DNA of 8,846 nt, from the NCBI GenBank assembly GCA_028701555.1, contig JAQVQN010000075.1:1-8846 (forward strand). The letters run 5' to 3'. Source of the stretch: Kiritimatiellia bacterium (GTDB lineage Bacteria; Verrucomicrobiota; Kiritimatiellia; RFP12; UBA1067). Below, in pieces: positions 1-5,725 of the stretch. Both the position numbers and the translations under genes were made by a program. Every line of letters begins with the position of its first letter. Within the stretch, counting starts at the first letter, position 1. The notes under the pieces are model-generated. The model worked only from the letters and a program-made list of their open reading frames with translations. It did not search any database and had not been told where the DNA came from.

Positions 1-903
1 AAGTTCTCGCTGATTGAAGCGCTGAAAAGCGCCTTGGGCATAGGCTCTGCCAGCCACAAAACTCTGGTGGACCAGTTTGCCTATCCCCACGGCGGCACCG
101 GCTCGATCTACGAACGCATGGCCAAGCTATGCGAAGAACGCGGCAACCGTATTCATTTAAACACGCCCGTGCAACGCATCCTTATCGCTGCCGGACGCGC
201 CGTCGGCATCGAACTGGCTGACGGAACGGTCAAACACTTTGACCGTATTGTTTCCTGCATGCCTATCACCCAACTGGTCTCGCGCATGGATTCTACGCCC
301 GCTCCAGTGTTGCAGGCTCTGGATAAATTGCGCTTCCGCAACACAATCCTCGTCTACCTTCAGGTTGACTGCGCCGAGCTGTTCAAGGACAACTGGCTGT
401 ATGTACACTCGACCGAACTGCAGACCGGTCGCATCAGCAACTTCAGAAACTGGGTGCCACAGCTATACGGCGACCGCACGGAGACCATCGTGGCGCTGGA
501 ATACTGGTGCTATACGGAAGACGATTTGTGGCGCAAACCGGATGCCGAACTGATCGCGCTGGCTGCCGATGAACTGAAGCGTGCAGGTCTGCTGAAAGAC
601 CATGCTGTATTGGACGGGCATGTGGTCCGGATGGAAAACTCCTACCCTGTCTACGCCAAAGGGTACAAAATCCCGTTGGCCACTGTCGCAGAGTATCTTA
701 ATACGATCAACGACCTATGCGTCATCGGTCGTTACGGCGCATTTAAGTACAACAACCAGGACCACAGCATACTGATGGGATATCTGGCAGCCCAGAACCT
801 CAGCCAAGGCACGTCGCATGACCTTTGGGCCATTAACACCGACTACGATTACCAGGAAGCTTCAAAGATAACCGAAGTCGGCCTAGTGGAACTAGCGGAT
901 TAG
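1..903 (+). CDS. FAD-dependent oxidoreductase (amine oxidase / protoporphyrinogen oxidase-like), 3' part
   Basis: This is the C-terminal 300 residues of a flavoprotein of the NAD(P)-binding Rossmann / amine-oxidase superfamily. The reading frame is open from base 1, so the gene starts outside the window and the N-terminal FAD-binding GxGxxG region is not visible. A TTG at 34 is only an internal codon. Visible family marks are YPHGGTGSIYERM (fragment residues about 28-40), a segment reading DGTVKHFDRIVSCMP typical of the FAD-domain strand, and near the end IGRYGAFKYNNQDHS (about 242-256). The last motif is shared with the subgroup near UDP-galactopyranose mutase and protoporphyrinogen oxidase, often found in polysaccharide or lipid biosynthesis loci. 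The tail DLWAINTDYDY is also characteristic of that subgroup. The substrate cannot be deduced. The gene converges with rplQ, 5 bases between stops, and is not part of the ribosomal operon. Confidence 0.8.
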   Translation, partial: KFSLIEALKSALGIGSASHKTLVDQFAYPHGGTGSIYERMAKLCEERGNRIHLNTPVQRILIAAGRAVGIELADGTVKHFDRIVSCMPITQLVSRMDSTPAPVLQALDKLRFRNTILVYLQVDCAELFKDNWLYVHSTELQTGRISNFRNWVPQLYGDRTETIVALEYWCYTEDDLWRKPDAELIALAADELKRAGLLKDHAVLDGHVVRMENSYPVYAKGYKIPLATVAEYLNTINDLCVIGRYGAFKYNNQDHSILMGYLAAQNLSQGTSHDLWAINTDYDYQEASKITEVGLVELAD

Positions 904-908
904 TCTTT

Positions 909-1319
909 TTACGCCTTCTCGGCGGTCTCGGCCGGAGCTTCGTCAGCAGCGGCCTTTTGCGCGGGAATTACCACCCACTGCATAAGGCACATCTCTGAGC
1001 CATCACTGCGGCGTTGCCCCAATTTCAATATACGGGTGTAACCTCCGTTACGCCCCTCCAACGCTGGCACAACGCTATCGAACAGCATCTGGACGGCCTG
1101 CGGACTCTGAAGGCGCGCCGCACATACGCGACGAGCCGCCAATGTTCCTTTGCGGGCCATTGTGACCATTTTTTCAGCGTCGCGACGCGCCTGCTTGGCT
1201 TTTGCCAAGGTTGTCTTAATGCTGCTTTGCAGAATCAAGTTCGTCACAAGGCTGCTCATCAGCGCTTTGCGGTGTGACGTTGACCGGCCGAATTTTTTGA
1301 CGACTCTATTATGACGCAT
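909..1319 (-). CDS. rplQ: 50S ribosomal protein L17
   Basis: Structural protein of the large ribosomal subunit, near the peptide exit tunnel. The 136-residue product starts with the family signature MRHNRVVKKFGRSTSHRKAL (1-20), has the conserved helix TTLAKAKQARRDAEKMVT (36-53), and the C-terminal core element RNGGYTRILKLGQRRSDGSE (90-109). Typical L17 proteins are about 116-130 residues. The extra length here is a low-complexity Ala/Glu tail (AAADEAPAETAEKA). The ATG at 1319 has a GAGGG Shine-Dalgarno element with a 7-base spacer and lies 19 bases after the rpoA stop, the usual rpoA-rplQ order. It is the last gene of the minus-strand cluster and runs tail-to-tail into the oxidoreductase gene. 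I see no stem plus T-tract terminator at its end. Confidence 0.97.
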   Translation of the reverse strand: MRHNRVVKKFGRSTSHRKALMSSLVTNLILQSSIKTTLAKAKQARRDAEKMVTMARKGTLAARRVCAARLQSPQAVQMLFDSVVPALEGRNGGYTRILKLGQRRSDGSEMCLMQWVVIPAQKAAADEAPAETAEKA

Positions 1320-1338
1320 CTTTAATCCCTCAGAATTT

Positions 1339-2334
1339 TTACTTGTTGTTCTCGATCAATGCGGGATCGAACTTGAATCCAAGATAGAGCCCCAACTCGG
1401 TAAGCTTGTCCTTGATTTCGTTCAACGACTTCTTGCCGAAGTTACGGTACTTCAGCATGTCGGCCTCAGTCTTCATGGCCAGTTCGCCGACAGTCGTGAT
1501 ATTGGCGTTGTTAAGGCAGTTAGCCGCGCGCACACTGAGTTCGATCTCGTTTACACTCATATTGAGTATGCGGCGCAGGCGATCGCGTTCTTCATCGACC
1601 TTCTTCTCGGATTCCTCGAATTCCAGAACCTCTTCGCTGTAATCGACAAACACGTCCAGATGGTGCCGCAGAACCGCCGCCGCAGTCTTAAGGGCGTCAT
1701 CCGGCGAGACCCGGCCATCCGTCCAGACATCCATAACCAGCTTTTCATAGTCCGTACGCTGTCCCACGCGCGTGTTCTCGACCAGAAAGTTGACACGGGA
1801 AACCGGTGAAAAGATGCTGTCAATCGGAATTCTCCCGATTTCCTGCTCATCAGACTTATTTCCTTCGGCTGCACAGAAGCCACGCCCAGTGCGTATCTCA
1901 GCTTCAAGTTCAAGCACGCCTTCGGCATCCAGTGTCGCAATCGGATGATTCGGATTTAAAACCTCGACTGAATTCTCCTCGGCGAAATCGCCAGCCGTTA
2001 CCACACAAGGCCCTTTTTTGTTCAGCTTCAGCCATACAGGGTTACGGCTGTAACTTTTGAGCAACACGCCTTTGAGATTAAGGATAATGTCGGTGACATC
2101 CTCGCTGACCCCCTTTAGAGACGCAAACTCATGGCTGGCGTCGGCGATCCTTATAGATGTGATCGCGACTCCCTCGATCGAAGAGAGTAAAACACGCCTA
2201 AGCGAGTTGCCTACAGTGCGAGCATACCCGACCTCAAAAGGCTCTGCGGTAAACCGAGAATAGGTGGCTGTGGCGGTGTTTTCTTCCTTCTGAACGCGCC
2301 TTGGCATTTCAAAACGACTCAAACGAATCGGCAT
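1339..2334 (-). CDS. rpoA: DNA-directed RNA polymerase subunit alpha
   Basis: The alpha subunit dimerises to nucleate RNA polymerase assembly and contacts UP elements and activators through its C-terminal domain. The 331-residue product is full length. The N-terminal domain shows VGYARTVGNSLRRVLLSSIE (35-54), the dimerisation and beta-binding core. The segment IPIDSIFSPVSRVNFLVENT (169-188), then QRTDYEKLVMDVWTDG (192-207), is also characteristic. A linker rich in Glu and Lys (about 235-255) leads to the C-terminal domain with ELSVRAANCLNNANITTVGEL (starts at 265), a match to the helix bearing the DNA-contacting Arg and Asn in E. coli alpha, and FGKKSLNEIKDKL (299-311), the second helix-hairpin-helix contact. 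The ATG at 2334 is preceded by AAAGGA with a suitable spacer. The next Met (residue 10) lacks an obvious ribosome site. It sits between rpsD and rplQ as in most bacteria, with a 66-base gap to rpsD. Confidence 0.98.
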   Translation of the reverse strand: MPIRLSRFEMPRRVQKEENTATATYSRFTAEPFEVGYARTVGNSLRRVLLSSIEGVAITSIRIADASHEFASLKGVSEDVTDIILNLKGVLLKSYSRNPVWLKLNKKGPCVVTAGDFAEENSVEVLNPNHPIATLDAEGVLELEAEIRTGRGFCAAEGNKSDEQEIGRIPIDSIFSPVSRVNFLVENTRVGQRTDYEKLVMDVWTDGRVSPDDALKTAAAVLRHHLDVFVDYSEEVLEFEESEKKVDEERDRLRRILNMSVNEIELSVRAANCLNNANITTVGELAMKTEADMLKYRNFGKKSLNEIKDKLTELGLYLGFKFDPALIENNK

Positions 2335-2400
2335 GGTTCCGTCCTTTCAGCCGCGCCCCGCAAGGAGGCTACGGCCATCAACGCTATAACGCTATATTGC

Positions 2401-3030
2401 TTAACGCGAATACAATTCAACAATGGCCTGCTCGTCCACAACCGGTGCGATCTGCTCGCGTGTCGGCAGACTGAGTAACTCGGCCCGGAAAGCCTTCCGG
2501 TCCAAAGAAAGCCATGTCGGGGTCTGCTGGGTGGTCGCAGCCTCAAGGCTGCGGGTGGCTAGATCCCGGCTGCGCGGCCGGTCACGCACCTCTATCACAT
2601 CTCCAACCTTCAGGATCATGGAAGGAATTGAAACCTTCTTGCCGTTGACAGCCATGTGGCCGTGCAGCACGAACTGACGCGCAGAACGCCTGGATGAGGC
2701 AAACCCCAGCCGGTAGACCAGATTGTCCATCCTAGTCTCCAACAACTGCAACAGAATCTCTCCGGTAACGCCCTTGCGACGCAGAGCCTCCTTAAAGAAA
2801 CGCTTGAACTGAAGCTCCTGCATGCCGAACTGGCGGCGCAGGCACTGCTTCTGCCGGAGCTGCTCGCCGTATTCCGACATCTTGCGCCCTCTGCGCGTAC
2901 CGTGCTGTCCGGGAGCCGGAGCCCCCTGCTCGATCGCGCACTTAGCCATGTAGCACCTGGCACCCTTAAGAAACAGCTTTTGCCCCTCGCGCCGGCATAT
3001 GCGGCAAACGGGACCCGTATATCGACCCAT
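2401..3030 (-). CDS. rpsD: 30S ribosomal protein S4, zinc-binding form
   Basis: Primary-assembly protein that binds 16S rRNA in the 30S subunit. In E. coli it is also the translational repressor of the alpha operon. The 209-residue length is normal. The N-terminus carries four cysteines, C9, C12, C26 and C31, in the pattern of the zinc-binding (C+) S4 form. The S4 RNA-binding domain is clear from MDNLVYRLGFASSRRSARQF (about 101-120) through the segment HMAVNGKKVSIPS to GDVIEVRD. The protein ends VELYSR, close to the usual S4 C-terminus. The ATG at 3030 lies one base after the rpsK stop, and its AGGAGAG ribosome site is embedded in the last rpsK codons, so translation of the two genes is probably coupled. 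Whether S4 regulates this operon cannot be judged from the sequence. Confidence 0.98.
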   Translation of the reverse strand: MGRYTGPVCRICRREGQKLFLKGARCYMAKCAIEQGAPAPGQHGTRRGRKMSEYGEQLRQKQCLRRQFGMQELQFKRFFKEALRRKGVTGEILLQLLETRMDNLVYRLGFASSRRSARQFVLHGHMAVNGKKVSIPSMILKVGDVIEVRDRPRSRDLATRSLEAATTQQTPTWLSLDRKAFRAELLSLPTREQIAPVVDEQAIVELYSR

Positions 3031-3031
3031 G

Positions 3032-3535
3032 TTAGACTCTCCTCCGTTTGCGCGGACGGCACCCGTTGTGGGGTATCGGCGTGCAATCCTTAATCAAATT
3101 GATATGTATGCCGGCAGACTGGATAGCCCGCACAGCGGATTCGCGCCCGGCCCCAGCACCTTGTATTCTTACCTCAACCTCATGCATACCCTTGGCCATA
3201 GCCTGACGGGCAGCATCTTGCGCCACCATCGTAGCGGCGAAAGCGGTGCATTTGCGCGACCCCTTGAACCCGGCCTTGCCAGCCGAACTCCAAGCGATCA
3301 CCCCCCCGCGGGCATCCGCGATAGAAACCAACGTGTTGTTAAAAGTGGAACGTACAAAAGCGATTCCAGCCGGAATCGATTTGCCTTTCCCTTTTTTCTT
3401 GGCCGCGTCCATCGCCTTGGCGGGCTCGTCACCCGCCGACATTACGGCATCCGCTTCACTCACAGCCGGTTTTTCCGCGGCAGCGGTCGGATCTTCTGTT
3501 TTGACAGCTTCTGTTTTGACAGCTTCTTCGCTCAT
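3032..3535 (-). CDS. rpsK: 30S ribosomal protein S11 with acidic N-terminal extension
   Basis: S11 lies on the 30S platform near the mRNA exit and the Shine-Dalgarno helix. The canonical body runs from about residue 46 (KKKGKGKSIPAG) to the end. It includes VRSTFNNTLVSIADARGGVI (61-80), SSAGKAGFKGSRKCT (83-97) and the family-typical C-terminus TPIPHNGCRP followed by RKRRRV. At 167 residues it is about 35-40 longer than usual. The excess is an N-terminal tail rich in Ala, Glu and Lys with a duplicated EAVKT pentapeptide at residues 4-13. The ATG at 3535 is the most upstream start possible, since an in-frame TAA lies two codons before it; a GAGG element is about 10 bases upstream. Internal Met32 or Met42 would give a near-normal length but have weaker ribosome sites. 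The body is certain; the start is less so. Confidence 0.95.
   Translation of the reverse strand: MSEEAVKTEAVKTEDPTAAAEKPAVSEADAVMSAGDEPAKAMDAAKKKGKGKSIPAGIAFVRSTFNNTLVSIADARGGVIAWSSAGKAGFKGSRKCTAFAATMVAQDAARQAMAKGMHEVEVRIQGAGAGRESAVRAIQSAGIHINLIKDCTPIPHNGCRPRKRRRV
3493..3527 (-). repeat. 15-base in-frame tandem duplication in the rpsK 5' end
   Basis: A 15-base unit (TTCTGTTTTGACAGC on the plus strand, 3494-3508) is repeated exactly at 3509-3523. The match to the period extends from 3493 to 3527, about 2.3 copies. Because 15 is divisible by three, the repeat encodes two identical EAVKT pentapeptides in the S11 N-terminal tail and leaves the frame intact. It looks like a recent slippage or duplication event in a weakly constrained tail. 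Confidence 0.9.
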
Positions 3536-3620
3536 GCGTTATAAGCCTCGATGTAAGTTTAAGTAAGGCACTCGGTTTACGTTCACGACGCTACCGGACA
3601 CCACCGCTTCAACCATAAGG

Positions 3621-4025
3621 TCACTTGCCCTTGGCCTTCATGGCCGCGCGCGCCGACTTGTCACGCACCGCTCCCACCGTACGCTTGCTGCCCTTGCGGG
3701 TGCGAGCATTGGTTTGCGTCCGCTGGCCCCGGACAGGCAACCCGCGCTTATGACGCAAACCACGGTAGGAGCCTATGCTTATTAGGCGGCGGATGTTCTG
3801 CGAGACCTCGCGCCGCAGATCACCCTCGACCCTGTAAGTGTCCTGTATGAACGCAACAATCTGACGAATCTCGTCAGGAGTCAGATCGTCAGCCTTCTTG
3901 GCTGGATCAACTTTACATTTCTCGACTACGTTAGTGGCCCGCTTGGGGCCTATCCCATGAATGTACCGGAGAGCATACTCAACACGCTTCCTGCCCGGAA
4001 TATCCACACCCATCAATCTCGGCAT
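3621..4025 (-). CDS. rpsM: 30S ribosomal protein S13
   Basis: S13 sits on the 30S head and contacts the large subunit and P-site tRNA. The 134-residue product begins MPRLMGVDIPGRKRVEYALR (1-20) and has the helix-two-turn-helix motif YIHGIGPKRA (21-30). It carries the strong family signature IGSYRGLRHKRGLPVRGQRT (84-103) followed by QTNARTRKG. The C-terminus is a basic tail (RDKSARAAMKAKGK) somewhat longer than in many S13 proteins (about 120-125 residues). The ATG at 4025 has an AGAGAGGA ribosome site 4-6 bases upstream and lies 20 bases after the rpmJ stop. The following gap to rpsK is 85 bases, unusually open for this tight cluster, and I find no convincing promoter or terminator in it. Confidence 0.98.
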   Translation of the reverse strand: MPRLMGVDIPGRKRVEYALRYIHGIGPKRATNVVEKCKVDPAKKADDLTPDEIRQIVAFIQDTYRVEGDLRREVSQNIRRLISIGSYRGLRHKRGLPVRGQRTQTNARTRKGSKRTVGAVRDKSARAAMKAKGK

Positions 4026-4045
4026 GGCTGTCCTCTCTGAATGAA

Positions 4046-4159
4046 TTAACCCTGCCGCTGCTTATGGCGGGGATTCGTACAAATGATACGTACGACGCCT
4101 TTGCGACGTACCACCCGGCAACGCTCACAAATGCGCCGCACTGAACTGCGAACTTTCAT
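4046..4159 (-). CDS. rpmJ: 50S ribosomal protein L36, zinc-binding form
   Basis: This 37-residue gene encodes the small zinc-ribbon protein L36 of the large subunit. The translation begins MKVRSSVRRICERCRVVRRK and ends CTNPRHKQRQG, matching the family along its whole length. The zinc ligands C11, C14, C27 and H32 are all present, so this is the C+ form. The ATG at 4159 is preceded by AAGGAAAAG (4163-4171), giving an AAGGA element with a 7-base spacer. It is immediately upstream of rpsM, as in most bacterial spc/alpha clusters. A sigma70-like promoter candidate lies just upstream of it at 4190-4218. Confidence 0.97.
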   Translation of the reverse strand: MKVRSSVRRICERCRVVRRKGVVRIICTNPRHKQRQG

Positions 4160-4189
4160 GATCTTTTCCTTGTTCAAAAAAGGTAGTAG

Positions 4190-4218
4190 ATTTAACCAAA
4201 ACTACGGCGGCTTGTCCA
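4190..4218 (-). promoter_or_regulatory. Candidate sigma70 promoter for rpmJ-rpsM-rpsK-rpsD-rpoA-rplQ
   Basis: On the minus strand, TGGACA (4213-4218, 5 of 6 matches to TTGACA) is followed by a 17-base spacer and TTAAAT (4190-4195, 4 of 6 matches to TATAAT). The -10 is directly preceded by TGG, an extended -10 element. Initiation would fall near 4183, leaving a leader of about 24 bases containing the rpmJ ribosome site. The position in the A/T-rich map-rpmJ gap, where infA would usually be, makes biological sense. No transcript data back it. Confidence 0.5.
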
Positions 4219-4247
4219 TACCCAATTAAAAATAGTTTGTTTTTTTT

Positions 4248-4265
4248 CTGTCAAACCGCTGACAG
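4248..4265 (-). other. Hairpin over the map stop codon, followed by an A tract
   Basis: CTGTCA and TGACAG form a perfect 6-base stem around a 6-base loop (loop 4254-4259). One arm contains the map TGA stop (4253-4251). On the minus strand the stem is followed by eight A residues; on the plus strand a run of T residues precedes it. Neither orientation gives the stem-then-T-tract order of an intrinsic terminator. It may simply be a 3' mRNA structure or chance. Confidence 0.4.
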
Positions 4266-5000
4266 TACCTCCACGCCGCCTTCTACAACCGCCACTGTGT
4301 GCTCAAAATGGGCCGAGGGCAGACCGTCTCGCGTGACGACCGTCCATTTGTCGTCAAGCACAGAAACCTCCGGCCGCCCGAGATTCACCATCGGCTCAAT
4401 CGCCAGCGTCATGCCAGAACGTAGCATTGGCCCGCGCCCAGCCGCCCCGAAGTTGGGAACCTGAGGATCCTCATGCAACTCCCTGCCTATGCCGTGCCCC
4501 ACAAATTCGCGCACAACCGAACAGCCTGAAGCCTTGGCCGTTGTCTCTATGGCGTGCGAAACGTCTGACAGCCGCGCCCCGGGCCGCACCGCATCAAGCG
4601 CCGCCGACAAAGCCCGTCGCGTGGCTTCAACCAGCCGTATCACATCTGGGTCCGTCACCCCCACCATCACCGTTGTTGCGCTGTCACCATGGAAACCATT
4701 GTAAAAAACCCCGACGTCAAGGCTTACCACATCACCGGGCATGATGACGCGCTGCCCCGGTATCCCGTGTATCACCTCGTCGTTGACAGAGATGCACATC
4801 GCCGCAGGATACCCGCGGTACCCCAGAAACGACGGACGAGCACGCATGTCCGCGATCATTTTCTTTGCCAGTTCATCAAGTTCGCCGGTGGCAACACCGG
4901 GCTGGACCGCAGCCGCCACGCAACTCAAAACCTCGGCCGTCATGCGGCAACTGACCCGCATGCCTTCAAGCTCCGACGCGCTCTTCAAAGGTATCTTCAT
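4251..5000 (-). CDS. map: Methionine aminopeptidase, type I
   Basis: Cytoplasmic metalloenzyme that removes the initiator methionine from nascent proteins. The 249-residue length is typical of type Ia enzymes without an N-terminal extension. All expected catalytic residues are visible: H79 (VIHGIPG), the metal ligands D95 (SLDVG), D106 (FHGDSA), H169 (GHGIG), E202 (AIEPM) and E233 (HFEHT), and the auxiliary H176 (ELHEDP). The ATG at 5000 overlaps the adk stop by four bases (ATGA), so translation is probably coupled to adk. The adk-map pair followed by rpmJ is the standard cluster order, except that infA is missing between map and rpmJ. Confidence 0.97.
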   Translation of the reverse strand: MKIPLKSASELEGMRVSCRMTAEVLSCVAAAVQPGVATGELDELAKKMIADMRARPSFLGYRGYPAAMCISVNDEVIHGIPGQRVIMPGDVVSLDVGVFYNGFHGDSATTVMVGVTDPDVIRLVEATRRALSAALDAVRPGARLSDVSHAIETTAKASGCSVVREFVGHGIGRELHEDPQVPNFGAAGRGPMLRSGMTLAIEPMVNLGRPEVSVLDDKWTVVTRDGLPSAHFEHTVAVVEGGVEVLSAV

Positions 5001-5644
5001 GACAATGCTTGCCGCGTCATACGCACAATGTCATCTATTCGCCCCGCCCCGTCAATCCGACGCACCAAACCTCGCGAACCATAAAATTCTATCAGAGGCA
5101 CTGTCTGCTCCTTGTATACTGAAAGCCTGTTCTTGACCGTCTCGGGATTGTCATCCTTGCGCACCACCAATCCGGTCCCGCACACGTCGCAAATGCCCTC
5201 GACCCGCGACGGGATGTTTCGGATATGATACCCTGCCCCGCACTTAGGACAACCTCGGCGTCCCGCAATACGCTCGACAATAATCTCGTCTGAAACCTCA
5301 AGCAATACCACGGCGGTCAGTTCCGCGCCGCAATGCCCCGCCACGCCATCCAGAATCTCGGCTTGCGCAACCGTGCGGGGGAACCCGTCGAGCAACACGG
5401 TGCATTCGCCCTTAATGCCGCTGACGTAATCCCCAATCATCTGCCCGATGATCGCATCAGGCACCAGCTCGCCGCGCTTCATGTAACCCTCGGCTTCCAC
5501 TCCCGCAGTCGTTTGACGCTTTACCGCATCACGCAGCAAGTCTCCGCTCGATACATGACGCAATTTTTCGTCAGACTCCGAAAGCCGACTGGCGATAGTG
5601 CCCTTGCCAGAACCCGGCGCACCCAGAAAAATAACTATTTTCAT
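4997..5644 (-). CDS. adk: Adenylate kinase, long form with zinc-type LID
   Basis: Cytoplasmic enzyme that interconverts AMP plus ATP with two ADP and balances the adenylate pool. The 215-residue product has the P-loop GAPGSGKGT (8-16), the AMP-binding SSGDLLR (32-38), DGFPRT (86-91) and the LID-flanking arginines, including R162 in RKDDNPETVKNR. The LID carries C132, C135, C152 and C155, the four-cysteine zinc-binding arrangement. The ATG at 5644 has no clear Shine-Dalgarno sequence, only an A-rich stretch upstream. The gene overlaps map by four bases. Upstream, where secY would be expected, there is instead an 81-base gap and a solute-binding protein gene. Confidence 0.97.
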   Translation of the reverse strand: MKIVIFLGAPGSGKGTIASRLSESDEKLRHVSSGDLLRDAVKRQTTAGVEAEGYMKRGELVPDAIIGQMIGDYVSGIKGECTVLLDGFPRTVAQAEILDGVAGHCGAELTAVVLLEVSDEIIVERIAGRRGCPKCGAGYHIRNIPSRVEGICDVCGTGLVVRKDDNPETVKNRLSVYKEQTVPLIEFYGSRGLVRRIDGAGRIDDIVRMTRQALS

Positions 5645-5695
5645 AACGGCTTTTTAATTTAGCAAACCCATTCCCCTCCACGCAACTCATAAGGT

Positions 5696-5719
5696 GCGAT
5701 TGCAAAATGTTGCAATCGC
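5696..5719 (-). other. Perfect 10-base-stem hairpin between solute-binding protein gene and adk
   Basis: GCGATTGCAA (5696-5705) and TTGCAATCGC (5710-5719) are exact reverse complements separated by the 4-base loop AATG. The structure starts six bases after the TGA stop of the upstream gene and ends about 50 bases before adk. No T tract follows on either strand, so it is not a textbook intrinsic terminator. It could act as a T-less terminator, a 3' stabilising hairpin or a palindromic protein-binding site. Confidence 0.65.
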
Positions 5720-5725
5720 CAAGAG

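Noticed and set aside
1014..1277. Plus-strand open frame of 87 codons opposite rplQ.
   Set aside because: It lies wholly antisense to the certain rplQ gene, has no recognisable protein features and is explained as a shadow frame.
2380..2395. Two adjacent copies of AACGCTAT just after the rpsD stop codon.
   Set aside because: Only two 8-base copies, in a 66-base gap, with no promoter spacing or hairpin that makes sense of them. Chance duplication is the simplest reading.
2999..3544. Plus-strand open frame of 181 codons opposite rpsK and the start of rpsD.
   Set aside because: It is antisense to two conserved ribosomal genes, and the translation shows no recognisable domain. Its length reflects the GC-rich composition of the opposite strand.
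3536..3620. The 85-base rpsM-rpsK gap, examined for a missed small gene, promoter or terminator.
   Set aside because: No convincing hexamer pair, no stem plus T tract and no coding frame with a ribosome site was found. An in-frame TAA just upstream also rules out a longer rpsK.
4160..4250. The map-rpmJ gap was checked for infA.
   Set aside because: 91 bases cannot hold the roughly 72-codon infA gene, and no fragment resembling IF-1 is visible.
5656..5685. Possible adk promoter on the minus strand: TTGCGT (5680-5685), 18-base spacer, TAAATT (5656-5661).
   Set aside because: Both hexamers are weak matches and the start point would leave a leader of only about five bases. It is too poor to list as a feature.
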